Shown: positions 17,949-27,777, counted from the stretch's first letter. The stretch: DNA of 64,000 nucleotides from Ruegeria marina (GCF_900101475.1 NZ_FMZV01000009.1:124001-188000); one strand, 5' to 3'. Numbers and translations are program-made. Notes: generated from the letters alone by a model not told the origin.

Positions 17949-18710
17949 TCAGGAGATGCGAAAATTCTCTCCCAGGTAAACCCGCCGGACGTTTTCGTTC
18001 TCCACGACTTCCTCGGGATTACCTGACATCAGGACCTGTCCGTCGTGCAGGATATAGGCACGGTCCACGATTTCGAGAGTTTCGCGGACGTTGTGATCGG
18101 TGATCAGAACGCCGATGCCACGGTTCTTGAGGTCCGACACCAAATGTCGGATATCCCCTACGCTGATCGGGTCCACACCGGCAAATGGCTCATCCAAAAG
18201 CAGGTACTTGGGGTCGGCCGCCAGACAGCGCGCGATCTCGACCCGGCGCCGTTCGCCGCCCGACAGCGCCAGCGCGGGCGCCCGGCGCAGGTGCTCGATG
18301 GAAAAATCCGACAAGAGTTCCTCGAGTCTTTCGCGCCGCTTGTGGGGGTGCTTTTCGGTAACGTCGAGCACCGCGAGAATGTTGTCCTCGACGCTCAGGC
18401 CGCGAAAGATCGACATTTCCTGCGGCAGGTACCCGATTCCCATCCGGGCGCGGCGGTACATCGGCAAGGTGGTTGCGACCTGACCATCAATGATGACCTT
18501 GCCCGCTTCGGGAAAGACCAGACCGGCAATAGAATAGAATGTGGTGGTCTTGCCTGAACCATTCGGGCCGAGAAGGGCCACGACCTCGGACCGACCCAGG
18601 GTCATGGACACGTCCCTGATAACGGTCTTCTTGCGATACGATTTTCGCAGCTTCTCGATTCTAAGGCCCGATGACCCCTCGGTTACGGTCAGAGCAGGTC
18701 GGGTCATCAT
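17949..18710 (-). CDS. lptB: LPS export ABC transporter ATP-binding protein LptB
   Basis: LptB powers extraction of lipopolysaccharide from the inner membrane with LptFGC. The 253-aa ATPase has Walker A GPNGSGKT (48-55), the Q-loop in [12 protein letters not shown], signature ALSGGERRR, Walker [14 protein letters not shown] and the switch His in LITDHNV. It starts at the first ATG (18710), overlapping the lptA stop (ATGA). In many proteobacteria rpoN follows; here a 252-base gap and hpf follow instead. Confidence 0.97.
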   Translation of the reverse strand: MMTRPALTVTEGSSGLRIEKLRKSYRKKTVIRDVSMTLGRSEVVALLGPNGSGKTTTFYSIAGLVFPEAGKVIIDGQVATTLPMYRRARMGIGYLPQEMSIFRGLSVEDNILAVLDVTEKHPHKRRERLEELLSDFSIEHLRRAPALALSGGERRRVEIARCLAADPKYLLLDEPFAGVDPISVGDIRHLVSDLKNRGIGVLITDHNVRETLEIVDRAYILHDGQVLMSGNPEEVVENENVRRVYLGENFRIS

Positions 18711-19198
18711 TTGTTTTCCGGGTTCAGGATCGTCTTGACCCGGCCGACCATCTGCGCCGTGCCGGAAATCAGGTTCACCGTCATCTTGCTCGACGTCAGC
18801 GCATTCTGGCCCTGGGTCAAAAGGACATCTCCGGTCATCACGATGATGCCGGAATCGATTGTATAATCCGCTCGCTGTGCCTGTGCCGCATCCGGGCCGC
18901 TGACCAGAACCACGTCACCGGTCGCTTCCAGCCGCTCGATGCCCGATCGTTCCTGACGATAGATAACCAGAACGCGCTGGGCAGAGAGACGCATTTCTCC
19001 TTGCGAAACAAGAACATTGCCCTTGAACTCGGCCGAACCGTCCGCCTGGTTCACGTCCAGAGTATCCGAGGTGACCTCTACCGGCAGCGTCGGGTCCGCC
19101 TTGATCGCGCCAAAAGCCACATTGGCGCCCTGCGCATGGGCGGCGACCGAGCCAAGCGTCAAGAGGATGCCGATTGTCAACGCGCGAAAATGGATCAC
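18707..19198 (-). CDS. lptA: LPS transport periplasmic protein LptA
   Basis: LptA forms the periplasmic bridge for lipopolysaccharide. The 163-aa protein has a signal peptide (cleavage near AHAQG, about 23) and an OstA/LptA beta-jellyroll domain with [19 protein letters not shown] and [13 protein letters not shown]. It lies 3 bases after lptC and overlaps lptB, so the three are one transcriptional unit. Confidence 0.94.
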   Translation of the reverse strand: MIHFRALTIGILLTLGSVAAHAQGANVAFGAIKADPTLPVEVTSDTLDVNQADGSAEFKGNVLVSQGEMRLSAQRVLVIYRQERSGIERLEATGDVVLVSGPDAAQAQRADYTIDSGIIVMTGDVLLTQGQNALTSSKMTVNLISGTAQMVGRVKTILNPENK

Positions 19199-19201
19199 AG
19201 G

Positions 19202-19807
19202 TTATCTTTCTGACGTTTTCGGATCATATACCAGTTTCACGCCATTCTTGAAACGAATATGGATGGGTCCGCCTTCGTTTTCAGCCCCTATTTCCATTGA
19301 ACCTGCGGTAAATTCTCCGATCGGGCCGGTTCCGTTTACTGCCCCGGGCGTGTTTCCCGAAACGCCGCTCAACGCGGTGTTGAGTTCTTCTGTAGTCACG
19401 CGGATGCCATCCGAAGTGGTCATGACCACGTTGCCGGAAAAGTTCGCCATGTCACGATCCAGTTCCAGGGACCCCACGTCCGACCGCAACGTGATCAGCC
19501 TGCCATTCTCCAGACGGATCTCGGCAGACAGATCGATTGCTTCGCCCCGCGAATCCGGCCCGCCCGGACGCGCCAGTTCCGCCTGTACCTGGATCTGTTC
19601 GCCCTGCGGGGTGACGCCCGAAAAGAACGGGCCGGTGACCTGCTGGTCGCGGGTGCGTTCGGCAATCTCGTCCTCGGCGAATGGAATGGGAGAGCCCAGA
19701 TCGACCCCGCGCGACAAAAGGAACACCGCCGACAACAGGGTCAACGCCGCCAGAGGCAGGATCACCTTCAGCAATTTAACCATGCGCGAGTAGCGATCTT
19801 TCGCCAT
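19202..19807 (-). CDS. lptC: LPS export protein LptC
   Basis: LptC is the bitopic inner-membrane component linking LptBFG to LptA. The 201-aa protein has one N-terminal membrane segment (VILPLAALTLLSAVFLL, about 15-31) and a periplasmic LptC domain with FSGVTPQGEQIQVQAELA and a C-terminal FKNGVKLVYDP. It begins 3 bases after the kdsD stop. The kdsC phosphatase gene, found between kdsD and lptC in enterobacteria, is missing here. Confidence 0.93.
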   Translation of the reverse strand: MAKDRYSRMVKLLKVILPLAALTLLSAVFLLSRGVDLGSPIPFAEDEIAERTRDQQVTGPFFSGVTPQGEQIQVQAELARPGGPDSRGEAIDLSAEIRLENGRLITLRSDVGSLELDRDMANFSGNVVMTTSDGIRVTTEELNTALSGVSGNTPGAVNGTGPIGEFTAGSMEIGAENEGGPIHIRFKNGVKLVYDPKTSER

Positions 19808-19810
19808 GGC

Positions 19811-20779
19811 TTATCCCAGGCCAACCCGCAGACAGTCGTGAATGTGCAACAGGCCCTTCGCCTTGCCCGGATCGGCCTCGTCCACGACGAAAAGAGAGGT
19901 GATCTTGCGCGCGTTCATGATTGCCACCGCTTCCTCGGCGAGGGCATCGGGTGTGATGGTCGTGGGGTTGCGAGTCATGACCTCGGCCGCCGTCTTGTCC
20001 AGCAGGCCGGACATGTGCCGCCGCAGGTCGCCATCGGTGACGATACCTGTCAGGCGTCCTTCGGCATCGGTGACGCCGACCACGCCGAACCCCTTGCGGC
20101 TGATTTCCAGCAGCGCCTCGCTCATCCGGGTCTCCGCAGCGATCAGCGGCACGGCATCGCCGGTATGCATCAGGTCCGACACCCGGCTGAGCCGGGCGCC
20201 AAGCTTGCCGCCGGGATGGAACACGCGGAAGTTCTCGGGGCGGAAATCGCGGAACTTCATCAGGGCGATAGCCAGCGCATCGCCCATCGCCAGCGTCAGG
20301 GTCGTCGAGATCGAGGGCACCATGCCGAAACCGCAGGCTTCGCCCAGCGACGGGATCCGCAAATGCACATCGGCCTGCGTCATCAGCGAGCTTTCGGGCT
20401 TGCTCGACAGCCCGATCAGCGGGATGCCGAACCGGCGGGTAAAGGCCAGCAGGTTTGCAAGTTCGGGCGCCTCGCCCGAGTTCGAGATCGCCAGTACCAC
20501 GTCGCCACCGGATACCATGCCCAGATCGCCATGGCTGGCCTCGGCGGGATGCACGAAATAGGCGGGTGTTCCGGTGCTGGCGAGCGTGGCCGCGATCTTG
20601 TGCCCGATATGACCCGACTTACCAATGCCCGACACGATCACCCGGCCCTTGGTATTCAGGATCAGGTCGACGGCCTTGGCAAAGTCCTCGTCCAGGCTGT
20701 CGGCCAGCGCGTCCAGCGCACGGGCCTCGTCCAGAACGACCTGGCGGGCAATGGACAGAAAGGATTCCATGTCGGTCAT
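19811..20779 (-). CDS. kdsD: Arabinose-5-phosphate isomerase KdsD
   Basis: KdsD converts ribulose-5-phosphate to arabinose-5-phosphate, the first step to the LPS sugar KDO. The 322-aa protein has a SIS domain (VSGIGKSGHIGHKIAATLAS and PAEASHGDLGMV) and two C-terminal CBS domains (about 205-320). The start at 20779 (MTDMESFLSIA) overlaps the rnd stop (ATGA); the frame is open further upstream only because it runs antisense-free through rnd. It heads the lptCAB genes. Confidence 0.95.
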   Translation of the reverse strand: MTDMESFLSIARQVVLDEARALDALADSLDEDFAKAVDLILNTKGRVIVSGIGKSGHIGHKIAATLASTGTPAYFVHPAEASHGDLGMVSGGDVVLAISNSGEAPELANLLAFTRRFGIPLIGLSSKPESSLMTQADVHLRIPSLGEACGFGMVPSISTTLTLAMGDALAIALMKFRDFRPENFRVFHPGGKLGARLSRVSDLMHTGDAVPLIAAETRMSEALLEISRKGFGVVGVTDAEGRLTGIVTDGDLRRHMSGLLDKTAAEVMTRNPTTITPDALAEEAVAIMNARKITSLFVVDEADPGKAKGLLHIHDCLRVGLG

Positions 20780-21390
20780 GAGTGCGCAAAGATGTCGATT
20801 TCGGGCCAGCCTTCCAAGTCCAGTCTGGCACGAGTTGGCAAGAAGTCGAAACAGGATTGCGCCAGATCTGCGCGCCCCTCGCGCTCCAACCGCTTGTTCA
20901 GTTCCTCGCGCAGGCGGTGCAGGTGCAGAACGTCCGATGCCGCATAATCCAGTTGCGCCTCGGTCAGGGTCTCGGCGCCCCAGTCGCTCATCTGCTGCTG
21001 CTTCGAGATGTCGATGCCCAGCAATTCCTGCGTCAGGTTCTTCAGCCCGTGCCGATCGGTATAGGTGCGTACCAGCCGGCTGGCGATCTTTGTGCAGTAA
21101 ACCGGGGCCGCCAGCGTTTTGTAGGTATTGAACAATGCTGCGATATCGAAGCGTCCGAAATGAAACAACTTCAGTACATTCGGATTTTCCAGCATGGAAC
21201 AGAGGTTGGGCGCGCTGGTCGAGCCCTTTTCGACCTGCACGATATGGGCATTGCCGTCGCCGCCCGACATCTGGACCACGCACAGCCGGTCGCGATGCGG
21301 GTTTAACCCCATGGTCTCGCAATCGATCGCCACTATGGGACCCAGGTCCAGCCCGTCGGGCAGGTCGTTCTTGTACAGGTGATTTGCCAC
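20776..21390 (-). CDS. rnd: Ribonuclease D, short form
   Basis: The 204-aa 3'-5' exoribonuclease has only the DEDDy catalytic domain: D23 and E25 in AIDCETMGL, Asp in HFGRFDIAAL, and Tyr-Asp in LDYAASDVLHL. It lacks the HRDC domains of E. coli RNase D (375 aa), as is common for short alphaproteobacterial homologues. It is likely involved in tRNA or rRNA 3'-end trimming. It overlaps kdsD, placing it at the head of the KDO/LPS operon. Confidence 0.93.
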   Translation of the reverse strand: MANHLYKNDLPDGLDLGPIVAIDCETMGLNPHRDRLCVVQMSGGDGNAHIVQVEKGSTSAPNLCSMLENPNVLKLFHFGRFDIAALFNTYKTLAAPVYCTKIASRLVRTYTDRHGLKNLTQELLGIDISKQQQMSDWGAETLTEAQLDYAASDVLHLHRLREELNKRLEREGRADLAQSCFDFLPTRARLDLEGWPEIDIFAHS

Positions 21391-21551
21391 GGAAATGTCC
21401 TTTGCGCAGTATCGAAGCCGAAATAGGCCCTTTGCAAGTCAAACTCAACCTCGTGCGGTACGGGGCACAGGTTCTTGTACAATCGCGTAAATGCCGAATT
21501 TGTGGTATTCAGACACAGTTTAGTGGAGTTCATAGTTCTTAGGGTGTTGTT

Positions 21552-23936
21552 ATGACGAGTACACAAGAGTACCTGCAGGCCACGTCTCAGGTTTCCGAGG
21601 ATCTTTCCGATTTGGGAAGCTTTCTGCTGGTGCTGGACGCAGGGCTGCAGACGGCCGACCGGGTTCTGGCGTTACCGGGCAATCTCGAGACCCTCTTGCG
21701 TGATCGGGCGGACCTGATCGACCTGCCGAACGCGGTCGTTCGGTTGCTAGGGTCTATCCCCTATGGCATCGGCACCGCCATCCGGCAACTGGATCGGGTC
21801 GCCAACAGCGTGTCGGGCACAATTGATGCCCAGGCCGACATTCTTGCTGCGTTGGACCTGTCCTGGCAACCTGCCCAAAATCTGGTCACGGTTTTGTCCG
21901 AGGCGGGGTCCACCGCTTCTGTGACGCTTGCGGGTTTCGAAATTGCAACCGGCGTGCGCGTGGACGAGGCACAAGCCCTGTCCGCCAGTTTCGGGTCCGA
22001 ACAGGTCCCTTCCGGGACCGAACTGGACACCCGCCTGTCCGACTATGTCGAAGGCGCCGAACGCTGGTTCCAACAGCGTGATGCGCTGGTCGAACCGATG
22101 CGGTCCGCGCTGAACCAGGTAACCGTGGCAGTGGACGACATCGAAACCCTTCTGCCGAATCTGGCTGACGTCAGGGCCGATCTGGACCGGGCATTGTCGG
22201 TCTTTCGCGGAGCGGCCAACACCGCCAACCGCATTCTGGACGCACTCGATGTCGACGTGAATCTTCCCTGGCCTTTTCCCGACACCAATCTGCTCGACGT
22301 GATCGAAGCCATTTCGGGGGTGTTTTCGGCGATTTCCGGCTTTGTCGAAGATCTGGTCTTTTCCATTCTTCGCAGTCTGGGCATCGACATAGACCGGGTG
22401 TTCGATCCTGTGCAGGACGCCATGCTGTCCGCACTGCAACCGCTGTTTGGTGCATTGGCGACCCTGCAGTCGGCGACGCAGCAGTTGATCGGCGTTGTCT
22501 CCGACGGACTCGAGACCATACGCCAGAACCTGGAAAACGTGCTGGCCACACTGGCTGACGAAGTCGATTTCGGAGCGTTGTTCGCCAACACCGAATTCGG
22601 GGACGAAGCACCCGGACTTGTCGATTTCGCGGACGTACTGGACGGCGGTGACGGGGAGGATGGCCTGTACGGCCTGCAAGGCAACGACATTCTGCGTGGT
22701 TTCGGCGGCGGCGATTTCCTGTTCGGCGGCATCGGCCGGGATACGCTTTCCGGCGGCGAAGGGTCGGACGAACTCTATGGCGGAGCAGGCAATGACGCGC
22801 TTTTCGGCGGCGCCGGAGCTGACCAGATCCACGGTCAGTCCGGTAATGACACATTGTGGGGCGGTCTGGGCAATGACACCCTGGTTGGCCAGGAGGGAAC
22901 CGATCGCGCCGCATTTTCAATTCATAGCGGCATGGCCACCATTCAAAGGAACGGCCAAACCGTGGTCGTCACATCCTCGGAAGGGGTGGATTTCCTCCAG
23001 GGTGTCGAATTCCTGCAATTCAGCAATGGCGTGATCGAGGTTGCAACGCTTGCGCAGTCAGGGTCCTTGCCGACGGCCGGCAACGATCGGTTGTCCGGTG
23101 GACCGCAGGGCGATTTTCTGGATGGCCTGTCCGGCAACGATACGGTTCTTGGGCGCGGCGGCGCCGACACATTGTTCGGTTCCGGGGGCAACGATCTTCT
23201 GGCCGGGCATGACGGCGACGACGAAATAGAAGATCTTTCCGGCGATAACACCGTGTTTGCAGGCGCGGGGAACGACAGCGTACAGACCGGCGCCGGACAA
23301 GACGAGATATGGGGCGGCCCTGGCAGCGACAGCTTGTTTGCCGGAGGCGGCGCCGACACGGTGGGCGGATCCGATGGCAACGACGCGATCGGTCTGGGCT
23401 CCGGGGACGATCAGGGTTGGGGTGGCGCCGGCAACGACACGATCTTTGCCGCCGCTGGCAACGACACCATCGCCGGTGCCGACGGTTCCGATGATCTGTG
23501 GGCCGGCGATGGCGCCGACCTTGTTTTCTCGGGTGCCGGAAACGACCGCGCGGCCGGCGCAGGCGGCGATGACACCGTTTGGGGTGGTGCTGGCAATAAT
23601 GTCATTTTCGGCGCAGACGGGCAGGACGAACTGCGCGGCGGGGCCGGCGACGATACGCTCTATGGCGGTGCGGGGGATGACAGTCTGACCGGCGGACTTG
23701 ACCGGGACGTCTTCGTCTTTGGCAATGGTGCGGATCTGGTGCTCGATTTCCAGGCCACGCCAACAGGGGATATTGTGGATCTTCGATTTGCGAGCGGCAT
23801 AGAGGGGTTCGCAGACCTTCAGGCCAACCATATGACCGAGGCAGGGGGAGGTACGATGATAACGGACGGCATGAATTCCATGACCCTGGCGGGGGTTTCG
23901 ATGGCTCAGCTGACATCCGATCATTTCCTGTTCTGA
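21552..23936 (+). CDS. RTX protein with long helical N-terminal region
   Basis: The 794-aa protein has two parts. Residues 1-360 are predicted helical and amphipathic, rich in Leu, Asp, Ala and Val, with repeated heptad-like patterns ([40 protein letters not shown]); I recognise no family. Residues about 365-714 hold two blocks of RTX calcium-binding nonapeptides (GGxGxDxLx, e.g. [17 protein letters not shown]) separated by an insert (about 445-510, [12 protein letters not shown]). The C-terminus (LTSDHFLF) resembles type I secretion signals. It is probably secreted and folds on calcium outside the cell. The next gene is a second RTX protein with a related C-terminus. A 161-base AT-richer upstream gap holds its promoter. 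Confidence 0.88.
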   Translation: MTSTQEYLQATSQVSEDLSDLGSFLLVLDAGLQTADRVLALPGNLETLLRDRADLIDLPNAVVRLLGSIPYGIGTAIRQLDRVANSVSGTIDAQADILAALDLSWQPAQNLVTVLSEAGSTASVTLAGFEIATGVRVDEAQALSASFGSEQVPSGTELDTRLSDYVEGAERWFQQRDALVEPMRSALNQVTVAVDDIETLLPNLADVRADLDRALSVFRGAANTANRILDALDVDVNLPWPFPDTNLLDVIEAISGVFSAISGFVEDLVFSILRSLGIDIDRVFDPVQDAMLSALQPLFGALATLQSATQQLIGVVSDGLETIRQNLENVLATLADEVDFGALFANTEFGDEAPGLVDFADVLDGGDGEDGLYGLQGNDILRGFGGGDFLFGGIGRDTLSGGEGSDELYGGAGNDALFGGAGADQIHGQSGNDTLWGGLGNDTLVGQEGTDRAAFSIHSGMATIQRNGQTVVVTSSEGVDFLQGVEFLQFSNGVIEVATLAQSGSLPTAGNDRLSGGPQGDFLDGLSGNDTVLGRGGADTLFGSGGNDLLAGHDGDDEIEDLSGDNTVFAGAGNDSVQTGAGQDEIWGGPGSDSLFAGGGADTVGGSDGNDAIGLGSGDDQGWGGAGNDTIFAAAGNDTIAGADGSDDLWAGDGADLVFSGAGNDRAAGAGGDDTVWGGAGNNVIFGADGQDELRGGAGDDTLYGGAGDDSLTGGLDRDVFVFGNGADLVLDFQATPTGDIVDLRFASGIEGFADLQANHMTEAGGGTMITDGMNSMTLAGVSMAQLTSDHFLF

Positions 23937-23999
23937 TCGAACCGGCCCGATCCCGGTTCTCGCTTGCAGGGCCGCATGCTTGCGTGATGCCGTGAATTT

Positions 24000-26228
24000 G
24001 TGAACAATCCGGCAAAAATGCAGAACCGGGAGCGAGCGGGCGTGTTCACCTACAGTACGGACATCTACCTGAACTTTGATATTGGCTATGTAGGCTGGGC
24101 ACAGGCTGCGGATCTGAATCGAAACGGGTTGCCCGAGATCGTCCTGACACGGTTTACCGTACCTGGTGGCGAATGGCAGGATCTTCCGATTCTGGAAATC
24201 GGTTTCGACGGTACCTTGACCAATATCGCAGGCCAGATCGGCGGGAGCGCTCTCCCGCAGGTCGATTTTGGCCGCGGCCTGATCGTGGATGATCTAAACG
24301 GAGACGGCTGGGACGACATTTTCGTCGCCGACCATGGTCTCGATGTTCATCCCTTTCCCGGCCAGGTGAACACGGTACTCATGTCCGATGGCCAAGGGGG
24401 CTGGGTGGATCGAAGCGCCGAGTATTCGCGCGGCACGGATTTCACCCATTCCATCGCGTCGGGCGATCTGAACGGAGACGGAGTGACGGACGTCTTCGTG
24501 GGCAATCTCGGAGTAGACCCGGCCTATATCGTTTCGGTAAACCCGGATGGCACGCCCAGCTTCGACGCGTTGCCTCTTCACGGTGTTCGTACCTACACGA
24601 CATCGGCGATTGCCGACCTGGATGGCGACGATATCGACGAACTTATCCTGGGTGCCGACCAGAACATTGCGCCGGGGCTGAGCAGCCAGATCGCGCGGTG
24701 GAACGGTTTCGGGTTCGCGATGACCCAGCTTCCTGCGCAGACCACGCTGGATCAGTCGATTGCGCTCGATATCCAGGTCACCGATCTGAATGGCGACGAC
24801 AGGCCCGATATCGTCATGCTGCTGACCGATGCCGACCCCTTCTACACGCGGGTTGCCATTCAGGTTCTGATCCAGCAGCCTGATGGACAATTCAGCGATC
24901 GCACGACGGACTGGTTCGACCCCCACGATTTCGTGGGGGCCAACGACCCGAACGGCTGGGGATCAAGGCTGTTCTTTTCCGACCTCGATCTAGATGGAGA
25001 CCTGGACCTTCTGGTGCAGATGCAATTTCCCAACAGCCACAGGATTTTCTATCAGGAAGGCGGACGTTTCTCTCCGGGGTCTGACGATCAGACCATAGGC
25101 GGCTCGAACGAGGCGCTGGCGCTGGTCGATTTCGACAACGACGGTGTCGAGGAAATCCTGGCGTTCACCAGCCAGAGTGTCTGGGTCTATGACAATGGCC
25201 TGAGCCTGCCACCGATCGAGCGTATCGGGACGAACGGAAACGATACGATCATGGGGTCCGGGCGGACCGAATTGATATGGGGGCTTGGGGGCAACGACTC
25301 GATCTCCGGGCTGGGGGGCGACGATACGCTCTATGGCGGTCCGGGTGCGGATACGCTCGACGGCGGCGATGGCAACGACCTGCTGGGCGGCACCACGGAA
25401 AACGACCTGTTGCTGGGCGGCGCGGGCAATGACGAAGCCTATGGCGCGGCGGGCGACGACACGATCTGGGGCGGCGCCGGCGACGATGTGCTGGGCGGCT
25501 CCGGCGGCAATGACGAGATCCACGGCGACGATGGCAATGACGGGCTCTGGGGCTCGTTCGGGGACGACACCATCGAAGGCGGCGCGGGAAGCGACACGCT
25601 GGGCGGATCGACCGGCAACGACAGCCTGTCGGGCGGCGGCGATGCCGACGAGCTCTGGGGCGCGATCGGGGCCGACACGCTCGACGGCGGCGCCGGAAAC
25701 GACACGCTGGGCGGTGCGGACGGGGCCGACAGCCTGTCGGGCGGCGCCGGCGACGACGAGCTCTGGGGCGCCGACGACAACGACACGCTCGACGGCGGCG
25801 ACGGCAATGACCAGATCGGCGCAGGCCAGGGCAATGACGTTCTGAACGGCGGGTTTGGCAACGACCAGCTGTTCGGCGGGCTGGGCAACGACCAGATCGA
25901 GGGCGGCGACGGCAACGACACCATCTACGGCGCGGCGGGCGATGACACGATCGACGGTGGGTGGGGCGATGATCGGATCTTTGCGGGACCGGGTTCGGAT
26001 GTCATCCGTTTCTCGGATGGTTCCGACATCGTTTATTATTTTTCGGCAGGGTCAGATCGGATCGACCTTTCCGGCGTGCCAGGGATTGTTGATTTTGCGA
26101 ACCTGCAACAGAACCAGCTGAGCGAATTCGGTGGCAGTGCAATCATTACCGACCTGTTTGGAAACACTCTGACATTGGACGGTGTTTCTGTGGCATCGCT
26201 CACCGAAGCCGATTTCATTATTTTCTAG
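24000..26228 (+). CDS. RTX protein with seven-repeat FG-GAP propeller domain
   Basis: The 742-aa protein starts with seven calcium-binding FG-GAP/VCBS loops at about 38, 98, 156, 206, 262, 328 and 377 (for example DLNGDGWDDIFV, DLNGDGVTDVFV, DFDNDGVEEILA), which is the number for a seven-bladed integrin-like beta-propeller. From about 411 to 690 there are uninterrupted RTX nonapeptides, then a C-terminal unit ending LTEADFIIF, related to the end of the preceding RTX protein. No N-terminal signal peptide is seen, as expected for type I secretion. The GTG at 24000 gives the longest frame; the ATG at 24018 is an alternative; neither has a clear ribosome-binding site. It probably binds surfaces or glycans. 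Confidence 0.87.
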   Translation: MNNPAKMQNRERAGVFTYSTDIYLNFDIGYVGWAQAADLNRNGLPEIVLTRFTVPGGEWQDLPILEIGFDGTLTNIAGQIGGSALPQVDFGRGLIVDDLNGDGWDDIFVADHGLDVHPFPGQVNTVLMSDGQGGWVDRSAEYSRGTDFTHSIASGDLNGDGVTDVFVGNLGVDPAYIVSVNPDGTPSFDALPLHGVRTYTTSAIADLDGDDIDELILGADQNIAPGLSSQIARWNGFGFAMTQLPAQTTLDQSIALDIQVTDLNGDDRPDIVMLLTDADPFYTRVAIQVLIQQPDGQFSDRTTDWFDPHDFVGANDPNGWGSRLFFSDLDLDGDLDLLVQMQFPNSHRIFYQEGGRFSPGSDDQTIGGSNEALALVDFDNDGVEEILAFTSQSVWVYDNGLSLPPIERIGTNGNDTIMGSGRTELIWGLGGNDSISGLGGDDTLYGGPGADTLDGGDGNDLLGGTTENDLLLGGAGNDEAYGAAGDDTIWGGAGDDVLGGSGGNDEIHGDDGNDGLWGSFGDDTIEGGAGSDTLGGSTGNDSLSGGGDADELWGAIGADTLDGGAGNDTLGGADGADSLSGGAGDDELWGADDNDTLDGGDGNDQIGAGQGNDVLNGGFGNDQLFGGLGNDQIEGGDGNDTIYGAAGDDTIDGGWGDDRIFAGPGSDVIRFSDGSDIVYYFSAGSDRIDLSGVPGIVDFANLQQNQLSEFGGSAIITDLFGNTLTLDGVSVASLTEADFIIF

Positions 26229-26243
26229 AAATCACGTGATTTC
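26228..26243. other. Perfect 16-bp palindrome after the second RTX gene
   Basis: GAAATCACGTGATTTC is a perfect palindrome that begins on the last base of the RTX stop codon. It may be a protein-binding site or part of a transcription end; no U-tract follows. Confidence 0.4.
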
Positions 26244-26340
26244 GCCGGATCGGAGAGGGTATTGCGCAACCGCTTATCGGCGTGTTTGCACAACGAAGGC
26301 CGATGCCCTGCCGCGACAGCCGGCAAACTGACCAGGGTTG

Positions 26341-27036
26341 TCATTCTAGGCGGAAGCGCTGGATGCCTGCCGCCGCGAGCTCTTCATCCAGCACGCTTGT
26401 CGTCAGCAGGTCGAGAACGGCCGCCGCGCCCGAACCGGGTGACATGGCCAGGAACACCGACATGTCGATGTCGGTGCCGAAGCCGGAGGGAAACACGGCG
26501 GCAGGACTGATGCCCGGCGTGGACAGGATCGTGGTCAGAGGCGCGACGGCCAGTTCGGTTTCACCTGCCGCGACCGAAGCTACGGGTTCGCCGCCACCCA
26601 TAGGACGGCTTTTGGAGGCCACGGTTTCCGGCAGTCCCAGTCGTGCAACCGCGTTCAGGAACATGCGTCCGCTGGTCCCCGCGCCGGTATAGGCGATGCT
26701 TTCGGCCTTTCGGAAAAGCTCGGAGATTGCGGGCGCGTCGCGGAGGACCTGCGTTTCCGGTCCTGACCGCCGCCCGACGGCAAGCGGTACCCGGCCAAAG
26801 GGCCGGTGTGTCGCCGCGTCAACCCGGCCGCGGTCGATCAGGGCCGGGACATATTCGGGATTGGTCAGGCCGATGTCGAAGGCTTCGCCGGCGTTGATGC
26901 GCTCGGGTATCCGGGGGTTCAGGTCGACCGTCTGCGCGACGGCTGCGCCGGCTGCCGTGTCGAGGCGTGGGCCAAGGCGCGTCATCAGCCCCCGGATCGC
27001 CACGGGCAAGAAGATGCGCAAACTGCCTGTTGTCAA
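26341..27036 (-). CDS. ModA-like substrate-binding domain protein, no signal peptide
   Basis: The coding frame resembles periplasmic binding proteins of the molybdate type (LRIFLPVAIRGLMTRLGP, AIAYTGAGTSGRMF-like region, FPSGFGTDIDMSVFLA). No ATG occurs in the useful stretch; the best start is TTG at 27036, preceded by GAGAGGG, giving 231 aa (MTTGSLRIFLPVAIRG). There is no signal peptide and no transporter gene beside it. It follows recR on the same strand by 71 bases. A cytoplasmic ligand sensor or an orphan binding protein are both possible. The open frame upstream overlaps recR and is not coding. Confidence 0.62.
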   Translation of the reverse strand: MTTGSLRIFLPVAIRGLMTRLGPRLDTAAGAAVAQTVDLNPRIPERINAGEAFDIGLTNPEYVPALIDRGRVDAATHRPFGRVPLAVGRRSGPETQVLRDAPAISELFRKAESIAYTGAGTSGRMFLNAVARLGLPETVASKSRPMGGGEPVASVAAGETELAVAPLTTILSTPGISPAAVFPSGFGTDIDMSVFLAMSPGSGAAAVLDLLTTSVLDEELAAAGIQRFRLE

Positions 27037-27107
27037 TTCCCGGCCCTCTCTGCGAGGCGCCCCCGGATCGGGGTCCCGGACAGCGTACCCGCCTTTCGGT
27101 GGCGGGA

Positions 27108-27704
27108 CTAGAGATCCTTGCGGGCGCGCATGGCGGCCGAGATGGTGCCGTCGTCGAGATAATCCAGCTCTCCGCCGATCGGCACGCCCTGCGCCAGCGA
27201 GGTCAGCCGCACCTGGCCACCCAGTTGGTCGGCGATGTAATGGGCCGTTGTCTGCCCGTCGATGGTAGCATTCAGGGCCAGGATCACCTCGGTGATCTCC
27301 TCGGCCGCGATCCGGTCGGCCAGCCGCGGAATGCGCAAATCCTCGGGGCCGACCCCATCCAGCGCGGACAGGGTGCCGCCCAGAACGTGATAGCGGCCCT
27401 TGAACACGCCCGAGCGTTCCATCGCCCAGAGATCGGCCACGTCCTCGACCACGCAGAGCTCGCCGGTGGCACGGCGGTCGTCGGTGCAGATGTCGCACAC
27501 GTCCGAGGTGCCGATATTGCCGCAGTTGAGGCATTCGCGGGCGGTGGCGGCGACCCGGTTCATCTGCTCGGCCAGCGGCGTCAGCAGCAGCGCGCGCTTG
27601 CGGATCAGGTGCAGCACCGCGCGCCGGGCCGAGCGCGGCCCCAGTCCGGGCAGACGCGCCATCAATTCGATCAGCGCGTCGATATCCTTGGTCGATCCGG
27701 CCAT
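27108..27704 (-). CDS. recR: Recombination mediator RecR
   Basis: RecR works with RecF/RecO to load RecA at gaps. The 198-aa protein has the N-terminal helix-hairpin-helix ([16 protein letters not shown]), the four-cysteine zinc finger ([16 protein letters not shown]) and the Toprim domain ([34 protein letters not shown]). Length fits the family (about 200 aa). It follows ybaB by 73 bases on the same strand, a conserved pair; dnaX, often the third member, is not present. Confidence 0.97.
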   Translation of the reverse strand: MAGSTKDIDALIELMARLPGLGPRSARRAVLHLIRKRALLLTPLAEQMNRVAATARECLNCGNIGTSDVCDICTDDRRATGELCVVEDVADLWAMERSGVFKGRYHVLGGTLSALDGVGPEDLRIPRLADRIAAEEITEVILALNATIDGQTTAHYIADQLGGQVRLTSLAQGVPIGGELDYLDDGTISAAMRARKDL

Positions 27705-27777
27705 GATCCTGTTCCCTGCTCGGTGTCTGCCCTGCCGCGATCCTGCACGCAGTTCACGACAAAGGAAACGACCGCCT

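Noticed and set aside
20780-21448. Upstream extension of the kdsD frame to 545 codons
   Set aside because: The extension lies wholly over rnd in another frame; the family start and ATGA overlap fix kdsD at 20779.
22640-25980. Dense short repeats in the DNA of both RTX genes
   Set aside because: They are codon-level repeats for GGxGxD nonapeptides inside long open frames, with 27-base periods and no spacers, so not a CRISPR array.
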